Assembly (NCBI RefSeq): GCF_005222695.1
Contig: NZ_STGG01000012.1
Span: forward strand, 62,001 to 126,000
Direction of reading: 5' to 3'
Length of the DNA: 64,000 nt
Source: Massilia sp. HP4
GTDB lineage: Bacteria; Pseudomonadota; Gammaproteobacteria; Burkholderiales; Burkholderiaceae_D
The position numbers and the translations under genes were made by a program. Every line of letters begins with the position of its first letter. Positions within the stretch are counted from its first letter, which is position 1. This document shows, in pieces, positions 17,441 through 26,605 of this stretch. The notes under the pieces were generated by a model, which was not told where the DNA came from, searched no databases, and saw only the letters and a program-made list of their open reading frames with translations.

Positions 17441-19252
17441 ATGAAACAGGATTTCAGGCTCGGCGCGCTGGCAACGGCCGCCTTGCTCGCCTGCGCGCCG
17501 CTGCAGGCCGCGCCTGCGGCTGACACCGCGCCCACCAAGCAGAAAGTCGCCACCACCGAAGCCGGCAAGGCGATCAACAAGCTGGTCGACGACTACTACG
17601 AGGCCTATGCGCGCTTCGAGCCGGTGTGGGCGACCGAGAGCGGCGATGGCCGTTTCTTCGACCAGCTCGGCCTGTCGATCGCGCCCAGGAACCGCGAGAC
17701 GCAGTTCGCGCTGTACCGCGGCTACCTGAAGCGCCTGGCCTCGATCCCGCGCGAGCGCCTGAATGCGCACGAGCAGGCCAGCTACGACATCGTCAAGTTC
17801 GAGCTCGAGACCGCCCTGCGCCTGGGCGCCTTCCCCGAGCACCTGCTGCCGCTGGACCAGATGTTCAGCATGCCGACCTTCATCGCCAACTACGCCGGGG
17901 GCGAAGGCGCGCAGCCATTCAAGACGCCGAAGGATTACCGGAACTACCTGAGCCGCCTGGACCAGATGGTGGCGTACATCGACCAGTCGATCGCGAACAT
18001 GCGCGAGGGCGTCAAGCGCGGCATCGTGCATCCGCGCGAGCCGATGCAATCGCTGCTGCCGCAGCTCAAGCAGCTGGTGGCTGCCAAGCCGGACGACAGC
18101 ATCTTCTACTCGCCGATCAAGAACCTGCCGGCCGGCTTTTCAAGCGCCGACAAGCGCAGCCTGACGGACACCTACCGCAAGACGATCGGCGACAAGCTCA
18201 ATCCGGCCTTGACGCGCCTGGCGGATTATGTCGAGAAGGACTACCTGCCCAAGACCCGCAACACAGCCGGCTGGAACGCCCTGCCGAACGGCGCCGAGTG
18301 GTACAAGGCGCGCGTGGCGGCGATGACCACGACCGCCATGACGCCCGAGCAGATCCATGAGATCGGCCAGAAGGAAGTGGCGCGCATCCAGGGCGAATAC
18401 GGCAAGATCGGCCCCAGGATGGGCTATACCGGCCCGGCCGCCGGCCTGCCGAAGTGGGTCTCGGAACAGCCGAAATACAAGCCCTTCACCTCGGACCAGC
18501 AAGTGATCGAGGTATTCCAGAAGCTCGACGCCCAGGTGCGCACCAAGCTGCCGGCCCTGTTCACCCTGATGCCGAAGGCGCCACTGGAAGTGCGCCTGGA
18601 GCCGGAACTGACGCGCGAGACCGCATCGGACCACTATTCGGCGCCGGCGGCCGACGGTTCGCGTCCGGGCGTGTTCTGGTCGGTGGTGAACGATCCGACC
18701 AAGTACGGCCGCACCGGCATGGTCACCCTGTACCTGCACGAGGGCCAGCCGGGCCACCACTTCCACATCGCGCTGCTGCAGGAACTGGGCCTGCCGAACT
18801 TCCGCAAATTCGGCGGCAACACCGCCTTCACCGAGGGCTGGGCACTGTACGCCGAGACCCTGGGCAAGGAGATGGGCCTGTTCGAGCAGCCCGAGGATTA
18901 CTTCGGCCACCTGAACGACGAGATGCTGCGCGCCGCGCGCCTGGTGGTCGACACCGGCCTGCACAGCAAGGGCTGGAGCCGCGACCAGGGCATCAAGTAC
19001 TTCCGCGATACGCTGGGCTACTCGGAACTGGAAGCGCGTGCCCAGATCGAGCGCTATATGGTGATGCCGGGCCAGGCGCTGGCGTACAAGATCGGTTCGC
19101 TGAAGATCATGGAACTGCGCCAGCGTGCGCAGGCGGCGCTGGGCGATAAATTCAGCCTGCCGAAGTTCCACGAGGTGGTCCTGGACGAAGGCACCCTGCC
19201 GCTGGCGGTGCTGGAGGCGAAGGTCGACCGCTGGATCGCCGCCTCGAAGTAA
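17441..19252 (+). CDS. DUF885 family exported metallohydrolase, 603 aa
   Basis: A Sec signal peptide (MKQDFRLGALATAALLACAPLQAA) is followed by a long helical protein of the DUF885 family. The conserved region holds HEGQPGHHFHIALLQE, which reads as a thermolysin-like zinc site variant, followed by FTEGWALYAE supplying the downstream glutamate; together these suggest peptidase-type hydrolysis. The C-terminus carries the family's PGQALAYKIGSLKI motif. Members are annotated as uncharacterised or putative dipeptidases. The stop codon abuts the stop of the convergent GDSL hydrolase gene with no gap. The ribosome site AAGGA precedes the ATG by seven bases. Confidence 0.88.
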   Translation: MKQDFRLGALATAALLACAPLQAAPAADTAPTKQKVATTEAGKAINKLVDDYYEAYARFEPVWATESGDGRFFDQLGLSIAPRNRETQFALYRGYLKRLASIPRERLNAHEQASYDIVKFELETALRLGAFPEHLLPLDQMFSMPTFIANYAGGEGAQPFKTPKDYRNYLSRLDQMVAYIDQSIANMREGVKRGIVHPREPMQSLLPQLKQLVAAKPDDSIFYSPIKNLPAGFSSADKRSLTDTYRKTIGDKLNPALTRLADYVEKDYLPKTRNTAGWNALPNGAEWYKARVAAMTTTAMTPEQIHEIGQKEVARIQGEYGKIGPRMGYTGPAAGLPKWVSEQPKYKPFTSDQQVIEVFQKLDAQVRTKLPALFTLMPKAPLEVRLEPELTRETASDHYSAPAADGSRPGVFWSVVNDPTKYGRTGMVTLYLHEGQPGHHFHIALLQELGLPNFRKFGGNTAFTEGWALYAETLGKEMGLFEQPEDYFGHLNDEMLRAARLVVDTGLHSKGWSRDQGIKYFRDTLGYSELEARAQIERYMVMPGQALAYKIGSLKIMELRQRAQAALGDKFSLPKFHEVVLDEGTLPLAVLEAKVDRWIAASK

Positions 19253-19855
19253 TCACGCCGTCGCCAGCGCCGCCAGTGCCTGGGCGATCTTTTGTCCACC
19301 CTGGACGGAAGGTTCGATCGGCGAACAGGCGGCATAGTCCTGCGGCTCGGTGCACACCAGCCGCAGGTCGAGCAGCGGCAGGCCGCGCAATGCGGCCTCG
19401 CGCAGGATCACGTCATTGAACACCCCCAGCGCCACGCGCAGGCCGGCCGTCAGGCCGGGCACCGCCTCGTAGATGGTGGCCACGGCCAGCGGGAAACCGG
19501 TCGCCAGCACGGCGTCGAGCATGCGGCGGTAGGCGGCGCGAAAATCGCGCTGCCACGCCGCCAGCAGCTCCACCGCTTCCAGCACCGACGCCACCGGTCC
19601 GTGCATCGCCCCCAGCAATCCCAGCACGTCGTTGCCGCCGCAGCTGAGCACCAGCCGGGTCGGCGGCTCGGGCAGCGCCGCCAGGCCGGCCAGCTGGGCC
19701 GCCACGTCATCGAGTTCGCTGCCGTCGCGGGCCAGCAGGGTCACGCGGCCGTGCGGCGCCAGGCAGGCGCGCAGGTGGTCCGCAACCGCCATCCCGGCCG
19801 GGACGTAGGGCGCGTTGTCGAAGATCGAGTCGCCCAGCAGGACGATGTGGGTCAT
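19253..19855 (-). CDS. SGNH/GDSL-type hydrolase, 200 aa
   Basis: Block I is LLGDSIFDN with nucleophile Ser10. The block III segment reads SCGGNDVLGL with the oxyanion Asn75. A C-terminal block (DLRLVCTEPQDYAACSPIEPSVQGG) corresponds to the region that normally supplies the catalytic Asp/His, though I cannot point to an obvious His there. No signal peptide, so it is cytoplasmic. The substrate (acyl or acetyl ester) is unknown. It has a good GGGAG ribosome site and lies 27 bp downstream of the orphan 423-aa gene, so the two probably form an operon. Confidence 0.85.
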   Translation of the reverse strand: MTHIVLLGDSIFDNAPYVPAGMAVADHLRACLAPHGRVTLLARDGSELDDVAAQLAGLAALPEPPTRLVLSCGGNDVLGLLGAMHGPVASVLEAVELLAAWQRDFRAAYRRMLDAVLATGFPLAVATIYEAVPGLTAGLRVALGVFNDVILREAALRGLPLLDLRLVCTEPQDYAACSPIEPSVQGGQKIAQALAALATA

Positions 19856-19882
19856 TGCTTGCTCCCGTTTTTTTCGAGGGTG

Positions 19883-21154
19883 TCAGTAGCCGTCCATGAA
19901 CAGCACCATTTCGACGCCGCGCGTAGTCCATGGGCCCGCGCCGCCATCCGGCAACGGCATCTGCGGGTAGTCGCCGCGGTTGAGGATATCGCGGATCTCG
20001 CGTACCAGGGCGCTGCCGGCGATTTGTGCCGGCCAGCTGCGGTAGCCCGAGGGCCAGCGACTTGCGAATTGACGCGGGCGCGTGCCGCCCCGGCCCGGGA
20101 CCGTGCCGATATCGGGGAACGCGCTGACCGGGGCAGCATTCCCGTCCAGGCGGCCGATGACAGCAGTGGCCACGCGGCTGTCCCAGATCACCTGCGGATG
20201 CCGCATGCCGTCGTCTTCGAGGTGCGCTGTCGCGAACGCCGCCACCTTGGTCCAGCCGCTGTTCATGTACGCCGTCGGGCTGCCGGCATTGCCCAGGGCG
20301 GACAGGAATACCTGCTCCACAGTCGCCGGCGTCACGGTATCGGGGTTTTGTGGAACGCCGCCCCAGGTGAAGATGTCGTGTGCGAGCGCGACCGCCATGC
20401 GTCCCTGTTCCTCGCTCCAGGCACGCTCGCGTTCCAGGATATCGGCCAGCACACTCGCCCGCTCGACCAGTTGCCCTACGATCGGGGAAGCACGCATGTA
20501 ATTCCAGGCCGGCAGCGGCCAGAAATAGGCATTCAAACGCGCGTCCCAACCCGTTACCGGCGCGCCGAAGGCTTTTTTCCTGTACATGGGCTGGAAAGGC
20601 TCTTCATGAATCTGGCGTACGAGATTCTCAAGATGACCGCGTCGCCCCTCTGCCGGCGATCCGGCAGACGCGCGCTGCAGTTCGACGGCGGGTTCTTCTA
20701 CCTGCGAATCAGGCAGCAGTACGATCGGCTCACCTTTCCACTCCAGGTCCGAGTCGATCCGTGCGCGCGCCGCGACCAGCGCTGCTTCCCGCGCGTCGCC
20801 AGCTGCATTCCAGATGTCGATTGCAGCCGGGGTCAGCCGAACCGCCATGGGATGGACGTCAAGCGGCTCGAACCAGGGAGCATTATGCGGATCGGCAAAG
20901 AAGGGGCCGGTAGCGTGCATGCTGTTCAAGACGCCAGAGGCCAGGCGCAGCATGGTCTCGAAGCTGCATGCCTTGAATGGATCTCCCGCCAGGTAGGTCG
21001 GCATCGCGCTGATCGTATGACCGCGCACCGCGTTTGCTTTCAACGGGTCAGCATGTTCCGGATGCCACTCGCTCATCAATTCATGCCACAAGGCGATGAC
21101 CAGAAGCAGGTCGGCCTGTCGTTGGCCCTGGTGTACGAACTGAATATGCGGCAT
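19883..21154 (-). CDS. Hypothetical protein, 423 aa, divergent from WYL regulator
   Basis: I chose ATG 21154 because AGGAGA (21161-21166 on the plus strand as TCTCCT) sits seven bases upstream; the frame extends further without a better start. I do not recognise the family. The protein is soluble and Trp/Pro-rich. Its C-terminal half contains TPATVEQVFLSALGNAG and HPQVIWDSRVATAVIGRL, which vaguely recall helix-hairpin-helix glycosylase-like folds, but this is too weak to name a function. The last residues (VEMVLFMDGY) look like a conserved tail. The gene is divergent from a WYL regulator 132 bp away and is probably co-transcribed with the GDSL hydrolase. Confidence 0.75.
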   Translation of the reverse strand: MPHIQFVHQGQRQADLLLVIALWHELMSEWHPEHADPLKANAVRGHTISAMPTYLAGDPFKACSFETMLRLASGVLNSMHATGPFFADPHNAPWFEPLDVHPMAVRLTPAAIDIWNAAGDAREAALVAARARIDSDLEWKGEPIVLLPDSQVEEPAVELQRASAGSPAEGRRGHLENLVRQIHEEPFQPMYRKKAFGAPVTGWDARLNAYFWPLPAWNYMRASPIVGQLVERASVLADILERERAWSEEQGRMAVALAHDIFTWGGVPQNPDTVTPATVEQVFLSALGNAGSPTAYMNSGWTKVAAFATAHLEDDGMRHPQVIWDSRVATAVIGRLDGNAAPVSAFPDIGTVPGRGGTRPRQFASRWPSGYRSWPAQIAGSALVREIRDILNRGDYPQMPLPDGGAGPWTTRGVEMVLFMDGY

Positions 21155-21251
21155 GGGTAATCTCCTGTTTGAACGCGCGAATTGCGGGATGCATCGGCAA
21201 CTGGACATCATCGCCAAAATATTGCCAATTCACAATCTATGATGCATGATG

Positions 21252-21269
21252 GTCACGACAGTAAGTGAC
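21252..21269 (+). promoter_or_regulatory. Inverted repeat upstream of WYL regulator
   Basis: GTCAC-N8-GTGAC lies 18 bases before the start codon of the WYL gene, inside an unusually AT-rich divergent spacer (21155-21286). It would be suited to bind a dimeric regulator such as the WYL protein itself. Function is inferred from position only. Confidence 0.35.
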
Positions 21270-21286
21270 GCGATGAAAGGACGAGC

Positions 21287-22435
21287 ATGCGTGTGGATTC
21301 CGGCAGCAAACCAGGGGGCGAGGCGCCCGCTGTGACGAAGAAGGCGGGCAAGAGCGGTGCGGAGAACACGCTGAGGCGCCGTCTGGCCTTGCTGGATTTG
21401 CTTCCCTACGGCGACCAGTCCGGCCTGTGTGCCAGGGTACTGACCGAAAAGCTGAACCGGGATCGCTATCCCTGCTGCAAGCGCACGGTCGAGCGCGACC
21501 TCGAGGAGATGGACTACCACCCGGTGTGGAGCGAGGTCGGCGTCGACATCGCGTGGACGCCCGATCCGATCCAGCCGAACACGCGCCTGTGGGCCCACAA
21601 GGGGCCGTGCAAGCCCTTGCTCCTGAACCGGGCGTCCGCCGAGGACGCGCTGCTGGTGGCCCTGATGGCGCAGGAACTGCAGCCCTTCCTGCCTCGCTCC
21701 GCCTCCAGCGTGCTGTCGGCCCACCAAGCGACATCCGACGACGTGCTGCGCCGGTCCGGTCGCACGGGCCACGGACGCTATCACGCCAAGGTGCGCAGCC
21801 TGGCCGACGGCCCGCTCATGCATCCGCCCGAGATCGACAATGAACATGTCCGCGAGATCAACGAAGCGCTGCTAAACGACGAACAGATCACGCTGCGCTA
21901 CCGCGCCGCGAGCCGCGGCGTCGAGAACGACTATCGCCTGCACCCGGTCGGCATCGTCAAGAAGGGGTTATTCATCTGGCTGATCGCCTTCAAGGAAGAA
22001 GCGAACCGCCTGGTCGACGGCGCGCGGACCTTCCGCCTCGACCGCGTTGTCTCGGCCAGTCGCCGCCATCACGAATCGGTCGCATCAAAGCTGCCCGACC
22101 TCCAGACCGTGCTCGACAGCGGCGTGCTCGCCTACTTTCCCAAGGACCTGGTCGCGCTGACGCTACGCTCCAGGCCCTCCAGGGCAGGCGATGAACTCAT
22201 CAACAACTACCGGGACACGCCGCTGAGCCGCGACCAGCGCATTACAAAGCTGGACGGCGGCTTCCTGCTGGAGGCGCAGGTGCGCGACACGCACGAGCTG
22301 TTGTGGATGCTGCAGGGCCAGGCGCACTTGCTGGAAGTGCTGGAGCCGCCCGCGCTGCGCCAGAAGGTGGAGCGCTTCGTCGCCATGGCGGCCGAGCACT
22401 ACGCGCCGCAGGCAGACGTCAGCGCGCGATCATGA
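21287..22435 (+). CDS. WYL-domain transcriptional regulator, 382 aa
   Basis: After a ~25-residue basic lead, the protein has a winged-helix DNA-binding domain (CCKRTVERDLEEM as recognition helix) and a WYL domain (ITLRYRAASRG, then LHPVGIVKKGLFIWLIAFKE and FRLDRVVSA). A C-terminal WCX-like extension ends with the usual HELLWMLQGQAHLLEVLEPPALR pattern. It probably controls the divergent orphan 423-aa/GDSL pair and itself. Its 3' end overlaps that of the convergent M14 gene by 17 bp. It is clearly related in layout to the truncated WYL gene at the window start. Confidence 0.93.
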   Translation: MRVDSGSKPGGEAPAVTKKAGKSGAENTLRRRLALLDLLPYGDQSGLCARVLTEKLNRDRYPCCKRTVERDLEEMDYHPVWSEVGVDIAWTPDPIQPNTRLWAHKGPCKPLLLNRASAEDALLVALMAQELQPFLPRSASSVLSAHQATSDDVLRRSGRTGHGRYHAKVRSLADGPLMHPPEIDNEHVREINEALLNDEQITLRYRAASRGVENDYRLHPVGIVKKGLFIWLIAFKEEANRLVDGARTFRLDRVVSASRRHHESVASKLPDLQTVLDSGVLAYFPKDLVALTLRSRPSRAGDELINNYRDTPLSRDQRITKLDGGFLLEAQVRDTHELLWMLQGQAHLLEVLEPPALRQKVERFVAMAAEHYAPQADVSARS

Positions 22436-24110
22436 ACACCGGATACCGGTTCCACTCCGGCTCGCGATAGCGCGCGCAGTTGGCGTAGATGAAGTCCAGC
22501 ACCGCTTCCTGGCTGGCCAGCAGCCCTGGATTGGCAGCTTTCCACTCAGCGAACTTCGCGGCGAGTTCGGGCTCTTCATTCAGCAGCCTCTCGGCCTCGT
22601 CTTCGAACACATAATCCGAGTAGTGCTCTTTCTTCTCCAGCACGCTGTTGAAGAAGCCCCAGCGGAAGAAGCTGTCGTGCGCCAGCGGCTCGAGCGTCTC
22701 GACCGCATAGCGCGCCCGGTCCTGGTCCAGCGGCACGATATAGTCGCCGGCGCGCAGCAAGACCTGCCCGATGCGGCGCTCCAGCACCACGTCATCGTGG
22801 AACAGATGGCCTTCGTAGGCCGTCGGGCGCGAGGTCACCGAAGCAACCTGGTAATAGGCGGCTTCTTGCACACGGTCCGCGTCGATCCGCTCCATGCGCA
22901 CGCCATTCCACTCCAGGCGCTCGATCGCTTCGCGCCACTGCTGCGGCACCACATACGCTTGCGGCGCCGGCACCGCGACGTCGACCGGGAAGCTGTTGTA
23001 ATAGGCGATATCGCGTTCCCACGGGCTGCTGCGGTCGTAGTACAGGCGGGAGTAGTCGCCGATGGCGCTCTTCTTGTACTTGGCCTCATAGCCCTTGAAA
23101 CGGAAGCTCGACGGATTGGCTTCGTCCATCTTCCAGCGCACCGGCCACTCGGCCTGCGTGCGGCCCTCTTCGCGCGCCATGCGGCGCAGCGCCTGGATCC
23201 GATCGGCGTTCTTCACGGTGAAGTCGAGCGCGACTTCGACCAGCGCCACCATCGACTCATAGCGGTCCTTGAACGGCTTGAGCATATGCGTTTCTGGCAT
23301 GAAGCCGATCGTGTGGTGCAGCGCCGCGTAGCCGGTCGAGAAGCGCGCCGTCTCGAGGAATTCGGCGATGCCGTGGTCCGGACTGTCCTTGACCGGATTC
23401 ACATACGGGCAGGTCGGCCAGCCGCGCGCATCCATGCCCGCGTACATCGCCGGCAGCATCTCGGCGCGGAGAAAATCGCCCAGGCCGCCGCCCAGCTTGT
23501 CGGCCTGGGTGTGGATCAGCGTCATCGTATAGCTGTAGTCGGCGCCGTTGGAGGTGTGGGTGTCGACCATCACGTCCGGATCCCAGCGCGTGAACAACTG
23601 GTTGAACACGCGCGCGGTCAGGGTGTCGCACTTGACGAAGTCGCGGTTCAGGTCCAGGTGGCGGCTGTTGCCACGAAAGCCGAACTGCTCCGGGCCGTCC
23701 TGGTTCACGCGCGAGGTGTCGGCGCGGTTGAAACTGCCGTCCACGTTGTACAGCGGGACGAACAGGAACACGGTCTGGCCCAGCGCAGCAAGCTTGGCGG
23801 GCTGCAGGCAGAAATCGCGCACGATCGCCATGCAGCCGTCGACGCCTTCCGGTTCGCCCGGGTGGATGCCGTTGTTGTTGAAGAAGACCGGCCGGCCCGC
23901 ACGCTTGATCGCATCAAGCTCGAACACGCCGTCGCTGCTGACCACGCCCGCGTGGATCGGCACACCCGCATCCGACACGCCCACTTTTTCGAAGCGCAGC
24001 ACGTCCGGATAGTCGGCGGCGAGCGATTCGTACCAGGCGATGCACTCGGCCCAGGTGGTGGTCTGGTTCAGGTTGCCCTTCTCGTAGGGCGTCAGCAATT
24101 CAATAGACAT
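22419..24110 (-). CDS. M14 family zinc carboxypeptidase-like protein, cytoplasmic, 563 aa
   Basis: The N-terminal domain has the M14 zinc motif GIHPGEPEG (His83, Glu86), LDLNRDFVK with the substrate-binding Arg/Asn region, VDTHTSNGADY supplying the third ligand His, and an ETHMLKPFKDR segment carrying the likely catalytic Glu. A C-terminal ~200-residue extension ends with a conserved NRYPVF-type tail that is also seen in the secreted M14 protein at 60481-62250. There is no signal peptide, so it is expected to act in the cytoplasm on peptides. It begins five bases after the histidine kinase stop and may be the last gene of that operon. Confidence 0.9.
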   Translation of the reverse strand: MSIELLTPYEKGNLNQTTTWAECIAWYESLAADYPDVLRFEKVGVSDAGVPIHAGVVSSDGVFELDAIKRAGRPVFFNNNGIHPGEPEGVDGCMAIVRDFCLQPAKLAALGQTVFLFVPLYNVDGSFNRADTSRVNQDGPEQFGFRGNSRHLDLNRDFVKCDTLTARVFNQLFTRWDPDVMVDTHTSNGADYSYTMTLIHTQADKLGGGLGDFLRAEMLPAMYAGMDARGWPTCPYVNPVKDSPDHGIAEFLETARFSTGYAALHHTIGFMPETHMLKPFKDRYESMVALVEVALDFTVKNADRIQALRRMAREEGRTQAEWPVRWKMDEANPSSFRFKGYEAKYKKSAIGDYSRLYYDRSSPWERDIAYYNSFPVDVAVPAPQAYVVPQQWREAIERLEWNGVRMERIDADRVQEAAYYQVASVTSRPTAYEGHLFHDDVVLERRIGQVLLRAGDYIVPLDQDRARYAVETLEPLAHDSFFRWGFFNSVLEKKEHYSDYVFEDEAERLLNEEPELAAKFAEWKAANPGLLASQEAVLDFIYANCARYREPEWNRYPVFMIAR

Positions 24111-24115
24111 GGATC

Positions 24116-25657
24116 TTATCGTTGTGAGGTTGATGCTTCAGAAATCCCCGTCGGCACGGCTGGCGCCTGGACCGGCAGGTTGAGCGGCAGCGCGATCGCG
24201 ACGTCGGTGCCTTCGCCCGGGCTGGAACGCACCTCGATCGTGCCGTGCAGCGCATAGGCGCGCTCGCGCATGCCGATGATGCCGATGCCTTCCGACGCGC
24301 TGGCGGTGTCGAAGCCGGCGCCGTCGTCGACCACGCGGATGCGCAGCATGCCCTTGCCTTCGTCGAGCAGCAGGCTGACGTGGGCCGAGCGCGCGGCCGC
24401 GTGCTTCATGACGTTGGACAGCGCCTCTTGCACGATGCGGTAGGCCGAGATCGCCAGCTCGTTCGACAGGCGCGCAAAGTCGCCCTCGCTGTGCAGGTCG
24501 AAGCGGCAGCCGGACGTGGTGTCGTAGTGGCGCACCATCTCTTCCACCGCGCCATGCAGGCCCAGCATGTCGAGCACTTCGGGGCGCAGGCGGCGCACCA
24601 GGCGCCGGCCGTTGGCGTACAGGTCGAGCGCCAGCTTGGTGATGGCTTCGGATTTGCGGCGGATCTCGTCGACTTCGGGGCCGGGCGGGGCCTTGGCCGC
24701 CAGCAGGCCGATCGACTGCGCCTCGAGGCGCGCCGCGATCAGGGAAGCATTGAGTTCGTCGTGGATCTCGACCGCGATGCTCTTCCTCTCGTCCTCGATG
24801 ATCTCGTTGACCTTCTGGATGAGTTTACGCTTGTCGGCGTCGGCACGCAGCGCCTCGTTGCGCGAGGCCAGCAGGTCGCGCGTGCGCTCAGCCACTTTAT
24901 TTTCGAGGTCGCGCTTGGATTCGTCGAGCGCCAGCGACATCTCTCCGATCGATGCCTGCAGCTCGCCGATCTCGCCGCCGGTGGTCACCGGCGGATGGAC
25001 GCGGTAGTTGCCGCCCCGGATCTGGCGCAGGGTGCCGATCGCCTCGCGCAGCGGCACGATCAGCGAGCGCGCCAGCACCCAGGCCAGGATCCCGCTGGCG
25101 GCCAGCGCCAGCGCCGCCATCGACAGCTCGATCTGGAAGCGGTCGGTCTGCTTGGCCATCATGTTCGCCGGCGACATCGTCACCCGCACCCAGCCGACGA
25201 CCTCCGTGGTGAGGGTGGGCGGGCGCGAATCGCTCGATGCCGACACGTGCGGCGTGCCGTTGTCCGAGAACAGGTTGATCCACACCACCTGCTTGCGGAT
25301 CGGCGCTTCGTAGTAGTGGGCCTGGGCATCGCTGGCGGACTCGGACACCACCCGCACCGCGGCGCGTCCGCTGCCGTCGATCACGTCGACTTTATAGATG
25401 CTGCGGTCGGACTGCACCAGGCCGTTGATGGTCAGGCGCAGGTCGGACAGGTTGCCCGAGATGACGTTGTATTCGGACGTCTCGGCCAGCGCGCGCGCCA
25501 GGATGCGCCCGCGTTCGGCCAGTTCCTCGGCCACCTGGGCGCGGTGCGCATACCAGGAATACCAGACGAACGAAGTGAACAGCAGGATCACCGGCAGCAT
25601 GGTGATGACGGCCATGCGCCGTCCGATCCCCCAGCCGCGCCAGAAACGCAGGTTCAT
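24116..25657 (-). CDS. Sensor histidine kinase, HisKA_3 type (NarX/UhpB-like), 513 aa
   Basis: Layout: transmembrane helix at ~14-34, periplasmic sensing region to ~175, second transmembrane helix at ~178-202, HAMP linker, coiled coil, then a dimerisation/phosphotransfer domain of the HisKA_3 class with phospho-acceptor His299 (IAVEIHDELNASLIAARLE). The HATPase domain follows, with NVMKHAAA (N-box), RVVDDGAGF (G1) and GIGIIGMRERA (G2). It is translationally coupled to the upstream binding-protein gene (4-bp overlap) and should phosphorylate the NarL-type regulator encoded first in the operon. Confidence 0.95.
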   Translation of the reverse strand: MNLRFWRGWGIGRRMAVITMLPVILLFTSFVWYSWYAHRAQVAEELAERGRILARALAETSEYNVISGNLSDLRLTINGLVQSDRSIYKVDVIDGSGRAAVRVVSESASDAQAHYYEAPIRKQVVWINLFSDNGTPHVSASSDSRPPTLTTEVVGWVRVTMSPANMMAKQTDRFQIELSMAALALAASGILAWVLARSLIVPLREAIGTLRQIRGGNYRVHPPVTTGGEIGELQASIGEMSLALDESKRDLENKVAERTRDLLASRNEALRADADKRKLIQKVNEIIEDERKSIAVEIHDELNASLIAARLEAQSIGLLAAKAPPGPEVDEIRRKSEAITKLALDLYANGRRLVRRLRPEVLDMLGLHGAVEEMVRHYDTTSGCRFDLHSEGDFARLSNELAISAYRIVQEALSNVMKHAAARSAHVSLLLDEGKGMLRIRVVDDGAGFDTASASEGIGIIGMRERAYALHGTIEVRSSPGEGTDVAIALPLNLPVQAPAVPTGISEASTSQR

Positions 25658-26601
25658 TGCAGGGCCGGCGCGCGCCGCGCGAAGTTGCGCGCGGCGTCAG
25701 TCACGCGCAGGTCGAGCGAACTGGCCACGCCTTCGTTGATGATGGTGCGGAAGTAGCGCGGGAACTGCGGCGGATCGAGTTCGCCGGTGCGCACGAAGTC
25801 GGCGGCCAGCTCGGCCACCTGGGCGTTGATCTCCTCGATCTCGGAATAGGTGGTGGCCAGCGCGCCGACCTTGACCATGTCGGCCGAGAAGCCGATCACT
25901 CCCTGCTTGCGGCGGTAGGTCGAGAGCAGGATATTGCGCACGTTCTCGGCGTTGTAGATGTCGCTGTCGGGCAGCGCCAGCAGGGCCTCGGCGCGCGTCA
26001 TGCTGCCCAGCGTGTGATTCAGGTCGTCGCCCGGGTCGTACATCTGGATCTCGGTGGCGTCGTTCAGCACCGGGCGCAGGAAGGCGGTATCGGGGCCCAG
26101 CAGCACGCCGACCCGCACCGGGCGGCCGTACAGCAGTTCGGCCAGGCGCATCTGGTCGTTCGGCGCCGGCTCGGCGTAGATGGCGGTCATGGCCATGCGG
26201 CGCGGCTTGGGCAGGCGCGCGGTCAGGGTGCGCCACACCTGGCTCGAGGTATAGGCCGAGATCACCACGCAATCGCAGCGGCGCGACAGCGCATCGCGCA
26301 GCGCGGTCGGACCGATCGCCACGTACAGCATGCGGCGCTTCTGCGCCAGCTCGGTGCGAAACGCCGCGAAGGTCGGCACCAGGCGCTTGTACAGGTCGTC
26401 GGCGATGCGGTGGGTGACGGCGCTGTCGTCGCCGGTCAGGATCTGGAAGCGGTAGCCCTGCGCTTCTTCGCGCTCGCGCTCGGCCTGCTGGGCAGCGTGG
26501 ACGCTGCCGGCGGACAGCGCCAGCATGAAGGCAAGGACCAGCAGCGGCGCCAGCGCGGGGGCGCGCCTGCGGTGCCGCACTCGGCGCAGGAGGATGGCCA
26601 T
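25654..26601 (-). CDS. Periplasmic binding-protein-like component of a two-component system, 315 aa
   Basis: The N-terminal stretch (basic run, then APLLVLAFMLALSAGSVHA) is a signal peptide with cleavage near VHA|AQQ. The rest looks like a type I periplasmic binding fold of the ABC substrate-binding (PF04392-like) group, with VAIGPTALRDAL, VVISAYTSSQVW and RVGVLLGPDT as alternating beta-alpha signatures. It is sandwiched between the response regulator (4-bp gap) and the histidine kinase (4-bp overlap). It therefore probably acts as the ligand-sensing partner of the kinase rather than as a transporter part, since no permease is present. Confidence 0.85.
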   Translation of the reverse strand: MAILLRRVRHRRRAPALAPLLVLAFMLALSAGSVHAAQQAEREREEAQGYRFQILTGDDSAVTHRIADDLYKRLVPTFAAFRTELAQKRRMLYVAIGPTALRDALSRRCDCVVISAYTSSQVWRTLTARLPKPRRMAMTAIYAEPAPNDQMRLAELLYGRPVRVGVLLGPDTAFLRPVLNDATEIQMYDPGDDLNHTLGSMTRAEALLALPDSDIYNAENVRNILLSTYRRKQGVIGFSADMVKVGALATTYSEIEEINAQVAELAADFVRTGELDPPQFPRYFRTIINEGVASSLDLRVTDAARNFARRAPALQ

Positions 26602-26605
26602 CGCG

